DNA of 64,000 nt from Plotosus lineatus (taxonomy: Eukaryota > Chordata > Actinopteri > Siluriformes > Plotosidae): positions 31,772,001-31,836,000 of the forward strand of contig CM045733.1 in NCBI GenBank assembly GCA_024760905.1, in the 5' to 3' direction. Below are positions 1-11,649 of the stretch, one piece after another. The position numbers were made by a program, and so were the translations under genes. The notes below the pieces were generated by a model that saw only the letters and a list, made by a program, of their open reading frames with translations, did not search any database and had not been told where the DNA came from. The first letter of the stretch is position 1; each line of letters starts with the position of its first letter.

Positions 1-370
1 ATCTCTCTGAATTAATATTCATTTATTCATTAATTCATTTTCCAAGTTACTTAATCCTAATTGGGGTCACAAGGAGGCCGGCATCCATCTCAGTCAACTC
101 TGGGCAAAGGCGGGTAAACCCTGAATATTTCAGGCCATTGCAGTGCCAACAGACACACTCATTCACATCTCGGGGCAATTTGAAACCACCGATCAGCTTA
201 TGGTGCAGGTTTTTGGATTGTAGGAGGAAACCAAAAGGACTCAGGAACTCCACACAGGTACAAAAAGAACAGACTCCACAGAGAGGTGAGCCAAGCCTAG
301 GAATCAAACCTGGTACCCTCCCGCTGGGATGGGGGGGCTGCTCATCTCTATGCCACCGTGCTGCCCTGTC
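1..370 (-). repeat. tRNA-derived SINE, Mermaid-like, degraded
   Basis: The 5' part shows the (ATTC)n-like start and the 'cttaatcctaattggggtcac' type core. The right end carries an inverted tRNA box B remnant (tcctaggaatcaaacctgg) and 'gccaccgtgctgcc'. The same architecture recurs at 1443 and 11262. The tRNA-like head lies at the right, so the SINE reads on the minus strand. Family name from general memory of fish SINEs. Confidence 0.65.
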
Positions 371-1442
371 AAGTTATTATTCAGTATTATGAAATCTAAA
401 ACAATATCTGCACTGATAGAACATGTATTATTAACATATGGCATCATTCGATCTGCATTTCCTAGTACCAGTTCTGCCAGTGATTTTAACAGTAAGATTT
501 ATCAGTGAGATCAGCACAGTTACTGTGAATACTGACAGGCATGCTGGAGCCATGAGACTGATGTCTGCCCTGCTTGTCTTTATTACTACTGCTACCTGGG
601 AATGTTTTTTTGGAAAGAGAATCATTTGCAAGCACATTCCAGAGGGACAGGAATGCTAGGAATGCATGGCGTTAGGTGTCTTGCTGAAGGGCACAAGGGT
701 AATGGATAGAGGAAAGACATTTGACCCTGAGCCCCTTTAGTGCTAAGTCAACATCCCTAGTGATTGTATCAAGAAACTATCAGCTCTATCATATCATGGT
801 TCTTGGTGTGTGTCTAGAAGTAACCACAGAAAGATTTGCAGTGTATTAAGGGCCTGACTTTAATGGAAGAACAATGCAGGCTCGCAGCAGGATTTAACAT
901 TAACAACCACCATTTGCCTGCAGACAGAGGAAACGACTTTGTTTATTCATGGACTGTTTAGAGTTATTTTGGACAGCTGGAAACTTTATGTTTATTGTCT
1001 TTCTTTGTTGCATCCCTTCAGTCCCTATCAAATCACAAAATAAGCAAAGTTTATATTTAAAGATTTTTATAAATTATGTTGCTCTATGTTAGATTGATGA
1101 AGTATGTTATCAGTTGTAGGCGAATATGTTGCAGAAGTAAAGGTTATGTGTCATGAAAAACCCCAAATGGCCCATCTATGTAGTGATCAGGAGAAACTGC
1201 TTATTAGTGTGTAAGAACTATATATACACAATCACTAATCACTTTAATAGAAACACCTGTACATTTGTAAATTAAGGATATCACCTGGAACTGGCAAAAT
1301 GCATAAATAATGCATAAATAAATAAATAAATGTATAAAGCAATTTTGTTGACTCTGCCATATGCCTGTGGTTTTCCTACACACAAAAAAAAAAACCCTTA
1401 CAGAATGGTGCAGAAAACAAAAAACATGCAGTTAGAGGGAAT
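371..1442. other. unique AT-rich sequence, nothing recognised
   Basis: No coding exon, RNA gene or clear repeat seen. Short A-rich runs and an imperfect taaa repeat near 1310-1335 are present. Open frames here lack splice sites and protein-like composition. Confidence 0.5.
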
Positions 1443-1790
1443 TGATTCATTTATTAATTTGTTGAGCTACTTAATTTTACTAGATTAACGGGGAGGTTGG
1501 ATCCAACTCTGGGTGGAGGCTTGGTCCATTCTGAACAGCTTGCCAGATCATTGCAGGGTCAACACAAAGACAACTATTACCAATCATACTAACAATCTGA
1601 AACATTGAAATGAACCTGATGTTTTCGTCTCTGGATTGTGGGATGAAAGCAGAGCAACCTGAGAAAACCCACACAAGTGTGGGAAGAATATACAAATAAA
1701 AAAAAAAAAAGGTTCGTGCCGAGCTCAGGACTCCAACGATGGACCTTCTTGCTGTGAGGAGAACATGCTAATGATAGAAGCAATTTCAAG
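1443..1790 (-). repeat. Mermaid-like SINE, degraded copy
   Basis: Shows the same order of blocks as the 11262 copy: 'gattcatttattaat' start, 'cagcttgccagatcattgcaggg', 'ggattgtgggatgaaagc', and 'ggaccttcttgctgtgagg' near the tRNA-derived end. Strongly diverged, with a poly-A insertion near 1698. Confidence 0.6.
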
Positions 1791-2682
1791 TGAATAAGCC
1801 TTGATAATAAAAAAAAACAAAAAAACAAAAAAAAAAAAAAACAAGAAAAAGGTAGAGAAGAATGTCCAGACAGGAAGGCTGCATTAACTCAAATACTTTT
1901 TTCAACTGTATTTTGCAGACCAGCATGTGCACATATGGTAAACCTTAAAGCCGAGAATCTAAATAAACTGCAAAACCTTTGCCTTTATCCAATCTTTATA
2001 AATACAAGTGTTATTAAATGTCATGCTTTTTGTAGCTTTTATTTTGAAAATGTAAAGCATCATAAAAATAGATTTGACTTTTTCTGTCTGATTCCAATCA
2101 TGAAGTAATGATGTTACTTTCGTCGTGAACATTTCATAACAATGAAATTGACAACTTTGGTTACAGAGCATGCACAGTGCTTTTATTTTTATTTTTTATC
2201 TGTTTAACCTTCAAGCAACCGAGTGGGGTCATGCATGACCCCAGGCATATATATTTGGGTGCCATTGTTCTAATTTTAATCGGAAAAAGTTTCCTACCAA
2301 GAATCTGTCAATCTATTTGTCCTGCATTTGTTTATAGAATTTTGTAAAGATCGCCCAATCCATGTGGCGAGTATAATCCAAACTTGTGCGGGGTCACTTA
2401 TGACTCAGGAAGATCTATGAGATTTTTGACATTATAGCTTCAGATGGTATTGATGGTACTTCATTTTGACAGTTACATGTTTCAGATAGTTCAGCCATAT
2501 AATTATTATTTCCATTACCATATCTAAATTATCCTACCACATAGTAATACTTCTTTTATGCAAAATAATTTTACTTTTTATGATTTGTTTTCATTTTTGA
2601 TGCAAAGAAAAAAATGCAAAGAAATAAAAGGTAACATGCATATTACAAGATGTAACAGACAAGGGTTCTCTAAATAAATGTA

Positions 2683-3638
2683 CAGTTGGCCCTCTACTTA
2701 CAAAGACCTCTGAATATGAAAAATCCAAGTTACGAAAAACATTTTCCTAAATTTTCGCCCTCTGTATGCGAAACAACCTCGTCTTACGAAAAGCGCGCCA
2801 TTCAAAAATTTAAACAATGTGCAAGTGGCTCTCTCATTGGCTGTCTCACAACATCTCGTCCCGCTGGCCTCCCATTGGCCTCCCATTGGCCAGGAGGGAG
2901 CTGAATCTCTACAGTACTGCGCCCATAAGCTTGTTTGTCACAAGCGTAAAGGAGAGATGTACTGTTGGTTCGTGAGTTTTCAGAGTTTTGAGAGTACTCA
3001 TTGCAGCTTATTTGAGGAGGTCCGGATGAGCTGCGCCCTGTCTCAAAAGCTCCACATTTGGCCACGAAGCATTTTTGTGTATGGAAGTGGGCATCGCCAC
3101 AAATGTTCCGTGCACAGAATGCTCTGTTGGACAAAAGACCTCCGATCTCACAAGGAAGCAAGTTAATATTGAATCCGGACCTCTAATCTCTCGAGGAAGC
3201 AAGTTAATATTGAATCCGGACCTCAGACCTTTCAAACAGGTAATTCCACTTTAAATATGACACCCCCTTCTCAAAAGCTCTGTTGGCTGCACGCTGCGTG
3301 TGCGCGGAGCCCACATTCGGCAGAGCGCGCCACTCAGAGAGAGAGAGAGAAAGAAACAGTGTTGTGTGTGTGTGTGTGTGTGCGCATTAATAAAAAATGT
3401 TTAATAATGGTTGAATTAATAAATATGTTAATAAAATGTTGAAATGGTTTAATAAATAATTTTCTTTTACCTTTAACACATTTCAGACAAAATTGGTGTA
3501 CTTTTATCATTTTTAAATGGTTTATGGGGTAGTCTTTAGAGCTTTGGAACGAATCATGCGTTTTACTTGTAAAATGTGCCTCTACTTACAAAAACTCCAC
3601 GTTCCGAAAAAGGCTCTGGAACGGTAGAGGGCCGACTG
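2683..3638. mobile_element. pogo/Tigger-like nonautonomous element
   Basis: Flanked by TA on both sides. Termini are CAGTTGGCCCTCTACTTAC on the left and the inverted GTAGAGGGCCGACTG on the right. TA duplication with CAGT..GGCCCTC ends is typical of the mariner/pogo (Tigger, MER2-type) group. The 956-bp interior has no transposase frame and holds an imperfect 43-bp tandem duplication near 3150-3225 and a (GT)n near 3361. Confidence 0.7.
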
Positions 3639-3753
3639 TAATATTGTTCTATCATTGTGTGTTTTTGGGTCCTTTTTTGTAAAAATATATCAAATTCCAT
3701 ACCTGATTACATAGAAATTATTGACAAATATATGAGAAAGTGAAATAAATATG

Positions 3754-6180
3754 ACCCCTCCTTGAATCGCCACCTTATCGTGGATGAGGGGTTTGTGTGA
3801 CCTAGTGATCCTAGGAGATATGTTGTCCGAGGCATAATGCACATGGTAAGGTCACCCAAGGCAAACAGGTCCTGGGTGAAGGTCCAGATGAAGTGCGATT
3901 CAGAAGATCGCTGTGCCACATAAAAAGAAAAGGACACAGTTTCCCTTGCAGTTCAATGATCGACTTTGTCGTCATGTCACCGGACTTGCAGCAACATATT
4001 CTGGACACCCGGGTGAGAGACAAGCTGAGCTGTCAACCAATCACCACCTGGTGGTTACCTGGCTTTGATGGTGGGGAGGCTGCCCTCCAGACCTGGCAGG
4101 CCCAAGCGTGTAGTTCGGGTCTGCTGGGAACGTTTGGCAGAGTCTTCTGTTCAAAAGACCTTTAACTCCCACCTCCAACAGAGCTACAACCACGTCCTGG
4201 AGGAGGCAGGTAACATGTTATCCGAATGGACCATGTTTCATGCCTCCATTGCTGAGACAGCAGCCTATAGCTGTGGCCAGAAGGTCGTCAGTGCTTGTCG
4301 TGGCGGTAACCCCTAAACCCAGTGGTTGACACTTGTGGGACTCCCGAGGCAGCAGACAGGTACCAGCAGGACAAACAAGCTGCAGCCAAAGCTGTCGCAG
4401 ATGCAAAATCTTGAGTGTGGGAGGAGTTCGGTGAAGGCCTGGAGAGTGATTATCGGTTGGCCTCAAAAAAGTTCTGGATCACTATCCAACACCTCAGGAG
4501 ATGGAAGCAGTTCTCCACAAGCACTGTTTACAGTGGAGGTGGGGAGCTGCTCATCTCAACTGGGGATGTTGTCGGGAGGTAGAAGGAATACTTTGAGGAC
4601 CTCCTCAATCCCACCAACACACCATCTGTGGGAGGAGGAAGACCCTGGGGGTTTGGGTGGGGGTCTGCCCATCACTGGAGTGGAGGACACTTTGATAGTC
4701 AAAGGGTTTCTCGGTGGTCGGGCTCCGGGGTTGGATGAGATCCGCCCTGAATATCTCAGGGCTCTGGATGCTGTAGGACTGTCTTGGTTGACACGTCTCT
4801 GCAACATCACAGAGTCATTAGGGGCAGTACCTCTGGATTGGCAAACTGGTCTGGTAGTCCTTCTTTTTATAAAGGGGGACTGGAGGGTGTGTTCCAATTA
4901 TTGGGGAATCACACTACTCAGCCTACGCGGGAAAGTGTATGCAAGGGTACTGGGAGAGGAGGGAGACTATCCGACCGATAGTCAAACCTCGGATTCAGGA
5001 GGAACAATGTGGCTTTCGTCCTAGCTGCAGCACTCTTGACCAACTCTATACGCTCCACATGATCTTGGAGGGGGCATGGGAGTTTGCCCAATCTGTTCAC
5101 ATGTGTTTTGTGGATTTTGAGAAGGCTTTTGACCTTGTCCCTTGGGCTATCATGTGGGGCGTACTCCGGGAGTACGGCATTCTGGTCCCATTGTTATGGG
5201 CCATTTTATCGCTGTATCACTGGAGTTAGAGTTTGAACCCTATTGGTAACAACAGGTTGAATTCGCTTCTGGTGAGAGTTGGAGTCTGCCAAGGCTGTCC
5301 TCTTTCACCGATTCTGTTCATAATTTTTATGGACAGAATTTCTAGGTGCAGCCGAGGCATTCTAGTTTGGTGGTCATCGAATCTCATCTCTGCTTTTTGC
5401 GGATGACGTTGTCCTTTTGGCTTCATCAAGCTGGGACCTCCAGCTCTCATTATCAAGCGGCTGGGATGAGAATCAGCACCTCCAAGTCCGAGGCCATGGT
5501 TTTTCGTCAGACAAGGGTGGAATGCACTCTCCAGGTCAGGAATGAGATTCAGCCACAAGTAGAGCAGTTTAAGTTTCTTGGGGTCTTGTTCACGAGTGAG
5601 AGAAGGATGGAGAGGGAGATCAACAGATGGATGTAAAACGGAGACTGTACCGGTACATCGTGGTGAAGAGGGAGCTGAGCCGCAGGGCAAAGCTCTCAAT
5701 TTACCAGTCAGTCTACATTCCAACCCTTACCTATAGCCACAAGCTTTGGGTATTGACCGAAAGAACAAGATCGCGGATACAAGCGGCTGAAATGAGCTTT
5801 CTTTGCTGGGTGGCAGGGCTCTCCCTTTGAGATAAGGTGAGAAGCTCTGCCATACGGGGAGAACTCGGAGTAGAATCGTTGCCCCTCCGCATTGAGTGGG
5901 GCCACTTGAGGGGGCTCAAACATCTGTTCAGAATGCCTACCGAACGCTTCCCTGGTGTGGTGTTTCGGGCATGTCTAACTGGGAAGAGACCCCGGGGTCG
6001 ACCTAGAACATTTTGGAGGGACTATGTCTTTTAGCCTGTCTGGGAACGCCACAGCGTTTCCCCCCGAAGAGCTGGAGGAAGTGGCTGGGGAAGGAACGTC
6101 TACACCTCACTGCTTAGGTTGCTGCCACACAACCCAACCCCGGAAGAAGCAGAAGATGATGATGATGATAATGATGACAA
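3754..6180 (+). mobile_element. Rex3-like non-LTR retrotransposon, internally deleted and decayed
   Basis: Begins with the CCCCTCCTTGAATCGCCACC 5' block also seen at the 5' end of the 45990-49340 copy. It continues with fragments of endonuclease (SMIDFVVMSPDLQQHILDT) and reverse transcriptase: [39 protein letters not shown], and FADDVV at 5396-5413. The C-terminal part shows YVPTLTY-like and [16 protein letters not shown] segments, and it ends in a (GATG)n tail. Several frameshifts and a 5' internal deletion make it inactive. The GATG tail and RT sequence point to Rex3 of the RTE clade. Confidence 0.75.
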
Positions 6181-6279
6181 TCATATATATAGAAATATTC
6201 CTATATAAGGTCAATGAGGTCACAAATGACCCCACTCGGTCATATTAGTCACCGAATAGCTTTGTCGCTTGAGGGTTAA

Positions 6280-7486
6280 ATTGGATTCGCACTGAATACA
6301 GTCTAAAATACATACCAGGTAGTTAGGCATATAGCTCTAATATTGCAGTCAGGAGATAGTTAACCTGCTGAGTAGTATTTGGTAGCAATTTAGCATAGCT
6401 CAACATTTATCACACATGCAGGTGGATGCCATTCTGTTAGTAAATGCACATAATATTGCTAAATGGGGTGAATTCATTTCATTTTTCCATATTGAGGTAG
6501 AATAATTCATCAGTTTCTTTGTGTATTTGCTATCTTAGTATTTTAGAGGCAAAATATACAACCAAAATAACACCCCCGTCTGACGATAGTATAATTAGGC
6601 CAGTGCAATATAAATTTTGCATACTGTTAAACCAATGGTGTATTTCAAACTCAAACTTTAAATGAGTCATTTTAGTTCAGTTCCCTTGGTAAGATAAATG
6701 CCTTAAATAATTTCAAGTGTCTTCATATACGAGTTTAAAGTTTACTTTTTGTAATGGGTTACTGTTGAGACTGCTGAACTCGACTCGATCATAATGCTGT
6801 TAAATTACTAGAGTGCATTCTTAATACACTCCTAATACTGTGATTAAACGAAATAGGATAGCCTACACCATCCTCCTAAATTCGATTTAATAGGCCACTC
6901 TTAGTATTATATTTTCGTCTGAGTCTTCAGAGGCCTGTTCTCTTAAGGCTTGGGTAGCCTGGAAACTAAAATTATCTCAAGAGTGTCTATTTGGAGGAGG
7001 ACTTTGCTCTACCTCTTGCCTGTCCCAGTGGTGTTACTGTGTCTATGTAGGTCAGCAAAAAAAAAAAAAGGCCAGCAATCGCATCTGATTTTTGTCAGCG
7101 TCCTTATTTTGCGTGTAGTCAATCAGAAATGAATACAGAATGGCTGTGAAGCTCAATACAAAGACAAAAAGGACCAAAGTGGACTTCAGCTATAAGTAGA
7201 ACTGAAAGTTCTGGTCTATGGGTTTGATATAAGCACCTTTTTAGTTTGCCTATTGTGTGTGTGTGTGTGTTTGTACCTGTACTTATAATATATTGAGGTC
7301 CAGAATATGTCCAACAGAGTAAGAACATTTTGCTGGTCCTCACTTGCCAAAATATGTTTAAGATTTAAGATTTGGTCTTATAGTTTATGGTTAAGGTCAG
7401 AGTCAGGCATTCAGAGGTGCTGGTTAAAGTTAGGGAAAGTTTAAAGGGAATGCATGATATCAGTGAATGTCCCCACAAAGATAAAA

Positions 7487-7490
<4 letters not shown>
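6280..7490. other. non-repetitive AT-rich sequence, nothing recognised
   Basis: No exon-like segment with good splice sites and no known repeat termini seen. A short (GT)n run lies near 7255-7270. Confidence 0.45.

Positions 7491-7567
<77 letters not shown>
7491..7567. repeat. (CT)n(GT)n compound microsatellite
   Basis: About 32 nt of CT units, one interruption (cgctc), then about 40 nt of GT units. Translation in this region is artefactual (Leu-Ser and Val-Cys runs). Confidence 0.97.
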
Positions 7568-7569
<2 letters not shown>

Positions 7570-8132
7570 AGTGACTTGCAATAACATTTAATCTCGAACT
7601 TTTCAACATCTTACAGGCCGGACTGGTATTTATACATCAGGCATCTTTTGATATATTTTAAACATACTGCTTAAAGGTTTATACTGTTTTCTGTGAAACC
7701 CTTACAATCAATCATATGGTTAAGTTATTGGAATTTACCTGTGTACCTTTAAAGGATTACGTGATCTTGATAAATATACCAGTTCCTGTATGGAACAATT
7801 TCGATAAATTCATGAACACTGAAGAGCTTAAAGGGAATAAATCCTAGTTTGGCTAAATTTGTCAGGAAACTAGAATTAGTAACAATGATTTTTTTTTTAT
7901 GGATCACCTGGAAGGCAGAAGATTTAGGTGAAAGAAAAATAAACTAAAGAGCAGATACTTAACAATGAGTCTTAATAATACTCTATACTCGCCTGTTTAT
8001 TTATGGAAAGACTGCAGTTTCAAGTCTGTCTATAGAATTAGGAATCTGACATTGTTTAAAAAAAGGAACAATACTGCCATCATCTGAGTCCATTTTGCAA
8101 TGCTCTATAGTACTGTATAGTATAATGAAAAC

Positions 8133-8168
<36 letters not shown>

Positions 8169-8790
8169 TGTTGCAGATCCATTTTAGTACACACAAAATG
8201 ATACATTTAAAAATATATGTTTTAAAAATTGATATTGTCTCTCAGAACACCTAAATCCCTGAATATTTTTTGTGTATACTAAATATTGTGTCTAAAGCCT
8301 CACTTTTTAAGTGCTCCTACTGAAATATAGTATATAAGAAAGAGGCAGGATTTTTCTGTCCGAGCAATAAAAATTTTCATTCTACTATGAAAATTACAAG
8401 ATTAGAATACGAACAATTAAATGACCTAAAAATGGTGGCTTTTGAGAAGTACTTTAGAATATAGTCAGCATTAAGGAGTGCTACATGATTTACAGACTAG
8501 GAATCTAAGAATATTATTATTGATTGTGATTATTGTCATAGCAACATCTATATGATATGGAAGCACATGATGTGACTTGAATATCACATTTACCATAATA
8601 TGACTTGTTTTACCTGGTTACACAACACAAACATGACTTTTAGATCCTGTCAGTAATAATAAATAATACATATCAATAAACAATTACATATCAATATAAA
8701 TTACTAAGGAAAAGTCTTACACTCCCTGTATGTTTATATAAATTTTGTTTTAAATATTAATTTTATGAATTTAGTATTTAGCATGGTGCA
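7568..8790. other. non-repetitive AT-rich sequence with a (GT)n run
   Basis: Contains a (GT)n of about 30 nt at 8137-8168. No gene or recognised transposon seen. Confidence 0.45.
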
Positions 8791-8799
8791 GTGGCAGTG

Positions 8800-9145
8800 C
8801 CATGGGACAGTGGTGGTCTAGTGGTATAAGGCGCCGGATCGCTGATTCAAAGGTTGGGGGTTCAAGTCCCACTCTCCACAAGGTTGTCATTGTCCCCCCC
8901 CCCCAGTGCAGCTAACTGGGTTATCAAAGGCCGGCCATGTCTCTCACTGTTTATGGTGTGAGGCATGTAAAAGAACCATTGCTGACTTTCGACAAGAGTA
9001 GCTGCAAAGCCGTCAGCGTGTTTCCGCCCTGCGATGGCCTGGTGAGCTGTCCAGGGTGTACTCTGCCCTCGCCCTCAGTTGGCTGGGATGGGCACCAGCC
9101 TCCCCGCGACCCTAATTAGGATGAAGCGGTTACAGAAAATGAACT
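8800..9145 (+). repeat. tRNA-SINE family A, chimeric copy with a different 3' tail
   Basis: The head has tRNA box A-like (tggtctagtggtataagg) and box B (ggttcaagtcccac) motifs. The body from 'cagctaactgggttatcaaa' to 'gccgtcagcgtgtttc' matches the copies at 10262, 36991 and 63135. After that the RTE-type tail of those copies is absent. It is replaced by 'gcgatggcctggtgagctgt', 'ccagggtgtactctgcc' and 'ccccgcgaccctaattagga', the tail found in L2/MIR-type fish SINEs. Confidence 0.75.
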
Positions 9146-9679
9146 GATGGTGAGCATTTAGCATCATTTTATTATGCTGCACACATTGGAGCAAAAATCT
9201 TTAGATTAGAAAAGGTTAAATTAATAAAGAAAAAGGGTCATTACACCAAATACTGTCTTTTAGTCTATTATTGTTTAGCGAATTATATAATAGCACAGAA
9301 TTATTTTTGAATTAATCTTTTCTTTACTGCTGTTCTTTGCATGTATTTAAAGCAGGCCTCACACGAGGGGAGCGTTGAAGGCAGTTCATCAGAGTATAAA
9401 ATGATGGTGGTGTGACATCACAATCATGGGCAGCCAATGAAAACACAGTGAATATGGTTCTGAAAGCGTGCAAAAGATGACAACATGGCAGCTAGATGGT
9501 GATACACAATTTTGAGAACCTTTGAGAAATTTCAAACATTTTGAAAACATTGGTTTACAGGGGTCAGCACTGGTCCATGATGACATCACAGTGACAAGAT
9601 GATGTCACAGTGGTCCAGTACTGGTTGGAAAATCACCCCAGCTGAAGCCAGTTCAAGACTTTTCCTCAGTACTGCAAGT

Positions 9680-9740
9680 GTAAATCTTCTTCTTTTCCTT
9701 TTGGTTTTCCCTTTTTCAGGGGTCGCCACAATCCCAGTCA
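9680..9740 (-). repeat. short RTE/SINE 3' tail fragment
   Basis: The stretch 'cttcttcttttcc' through 'cttttggttttccc' and 'tttttcaggggtcgccacaa' is the reverse complement of the tail GGCGACCCCTGAAAAAGGG shared by the RTE LINE at 22966 and the family A SINEs. Only about 60 bp remain. Confidence 0.6.
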
Positions 9741-10254
9741 AGTCAGTTTCAGGTCTATGATGTACCTCAACATTGCTATTTGAATGTGAATGGATCAAGG
9801 AGATGAATACTCATGATAAACAATGTACTTTGAAGAGACAATTTAAAAAGCAATTTTTTAATCTTGGACTCTTTTTTTATAGCTTAAGGTCCAGAATCAC
9901 TGAACATATTTTCAGAAGACAGGTATCAATCTTCTGGGATGTGAGTGAAGTATATAGAGCTGACATACTGCAATCAGGCATACAAAAGAAACACACAAAT
10001 AACTAAAGCGTTTTACATAAGATAATGATAGATATGTTTATTTTACTCCTAAAGCTCACATAAAAGTCTCTATTAAAAATTACTCTGAAAATGTAATAGA
10101 AAATGAACATGGTAGAGTCAAATTACAATCCATTTCTGACAAGCAGCATATTCATTGTTCAGTAGTTTTGTAACACATTTTTAACAATTTTTTAAACAAA
10201 GGCCAAATAGAGGCTTCAACTCTAACTGCAAAACAGAGATTTCAGAATTTAGGT

Positions 10255-10535
10255 GCCGTGTGTTTCCTCCCCAGTGCGGCTAACTGGGTTATCAAAGGCC
10301 GGCCATGTCTGTCACTGTCTATGGTGAGAGGCATGTAAAAGAACCATTGCTGACTTTCGTAAAGAGTAGCTGCAAAGTCGTCAGCGTGTTTCTGTCCCTT
10401 GCTAAAAAAAAGGGTTGTGACAGGAAGGGCATCCGACGTAAACACCTCTGCCAAATCAAACGTGCGAATCAGATGATTCGCTGTGGCGACTCCCGAGTAA
10501 AAAGGGAAAAGCCGAAAGGAAGACAGACAGGTGCT
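10255..10535 (+). repeat. tRNA-SINE family A, headless copy
   Basis: Body and tail from 'cagtgcggctaactgggtta' to 'gggaaaagccgaaaggaaga' without the tRNA head. It forms an inverted pair with the next copy at 10628. The 97-codon frame in it is repeat-derived, because the same peptide occurs in reverse in the neighbour. Confidence 0.9.
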
Positions 10536-10627
10536 GTGTGTTTCTTAAGGTTTTTTCTTTCTGCGTTTCAATTTCTTAAATATAATCATGTATACTGATT
10601 GTATTTAATCCTTGAAAAAACATTTAT

Positions 10628-10990
10628 GACACTGTCCGTCTTTCTTTCGGCTTTTTTCCCTTTTACTCGGGAGTCGCCACAGAGAATCATCTGATTCGCA
10701 CGTTTGATTTGGCAGAGGTTTTTACGTCGGATGCCCTTCCTGTCACAACCCTTTTTAGCAAGGGACAGAAACACGCTGACGACTTTGCAGCTACTCTTTA
10801 CGAAAGTCAGCAATGGTTCTTTTACATGCCTCTCACCACAGACAGTGACAGACATGGCCCGCCTTTGATAACCCAGTTAGCCGCACTTGGCGCGCGCGCG
10901 CGGGGGGGGGGAGTGACAACCTTGTGGAGAGTGGGACTCGAACCCCCAACCTTTGGATAAGCGATCCAGCACCCTCTACCACTAGACTAT
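10628..10990 (-). repeat. tRNA-SINE family A, full-length copy
   Basis: On the minus strand: head with box B (GGTTCGAGTCCCACTC in the inverse strand near 10930), body, and the RTE-like tail at 10628-10670. An unusual gcgcgcgcgcg then poly-G run at 10890-10912 interrupts the head/body junction. Nearly identical in the body to the 10255 copy. Confidence 0.9.
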
Positions 10991-11261
10991 TGGTTAATAA
11001 ACATAAAACAAGAAAGAAAATATCTCAGTCTCTGGCAGTCATAGAAGGAGTAATTTCGTTTGTTTTCAGTACGTGTACAAAGGAAAGCAGTTTCCAGAAC
11101 AAGTAAATATGTATGGTCCCTTTTTATTCAGGGAAGAAAAATATTATGCACAAACAACCTGCTTTCCAAAAGATCCCAGTAACCTAGCAACCTGACGTTA
11201 TCTGATCATACTCTTAGAACATTATTTAAGAATTGGATTTATGTCGAACTAAATATTCATT

Positions 11262-11615
11262 CATTCATTCATTTTCAGAACCGCTTAATCCTACTTAGTG
11301 TCAGGGGGAGGCTGGCGCCCATCTCAGCCGACTCCAGGCAAGGGAGAGTTAGACCCTGGACAGCTTGCCAGGCCATCACAGTGGCAACACACAAACATTC
11401 ATAATCTCACTGAGACCTAGGGGCAATTTGGAACGTCCAATTCACATACTGTGCATGTTTTTGAACTGTGGAAGGAAACTAGAGAATCCAGAAGAAGCCC
11501 GGCAAGCATGGGGAGAACATGCAATTTCCACACAGATGCCCAAGCTGGGTATCGAACCCAGGACCTTCTTGTTGTGAGGCGGACGTGCTACCACTACACC
11601 ACTATGCTGCCTCAA
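11262..11615 (-). repeat. Mermaid-like tRNA-derived SINE, best-preserved copy
   Basis: Starts with (attc)n, then 'aaccgcttaatcctactta', 'ctggacagcttgccaggcca', 'ggggcaatttgga' and 'ggggagaacatgcaatttcc'. It ends with an inverted tRNA head (gggtatcgaacccagg, then accactacaccac). The box B sequence reads GGTTCGATACCC on the minus strand. Confidence 0.85.
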
Positions 11616-11649
11616 ACTAAATACTATCCACTTAAATATAATGAATCAA

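Larger units (their letters stand above)
2208..6275. mobile_element. piggyBac-like nonautonomous element carrying two nested insertions
   Basis: Ends are TTAA then CCTTCAAGCAACCGAGTGGG on the left (TTAA at 2204-2207) and, inverted, CGCTTGAGGG then TTAA on the right (TTAA at 6276-6279). The inverted repeats continue inward through GAGTGGGGTCAT and ATGACC motifs for at least 50 bp. TTAA target duplications with C/T-rich termini are the hallmark of piggyBac-type elements. No transposase is visible in the element's own DNA. Within it lie a Tigger-like element (2683-3638) and a Rex3-like LINE (3754-6180), leaving under 1 kb of original sequence. Confidence 0.65.

Noticed and set aside
6950..7132. 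60-codon plus-strand frame with a hydrophobic stretch
   Set aside because: It has no ATG start (begins at TTG) and no supporting splice or homology evidence.
10305..10855. Two 90-97-codon frames on opposite strands with nearly the same peptide
   Set aside because: Both are conceptual translations of family A SINE copies; the same peptide arises at other SINE loci, and there is no start context or splice structure.
10930..10985. tRNA gene candidates (also at 8815, 27990, 37005, 57585 and 63420)
   Set aside because: Boxes A and B are present, but each continues into a SINE body and lacks a foldable acceptor stem of a functional tRNA.
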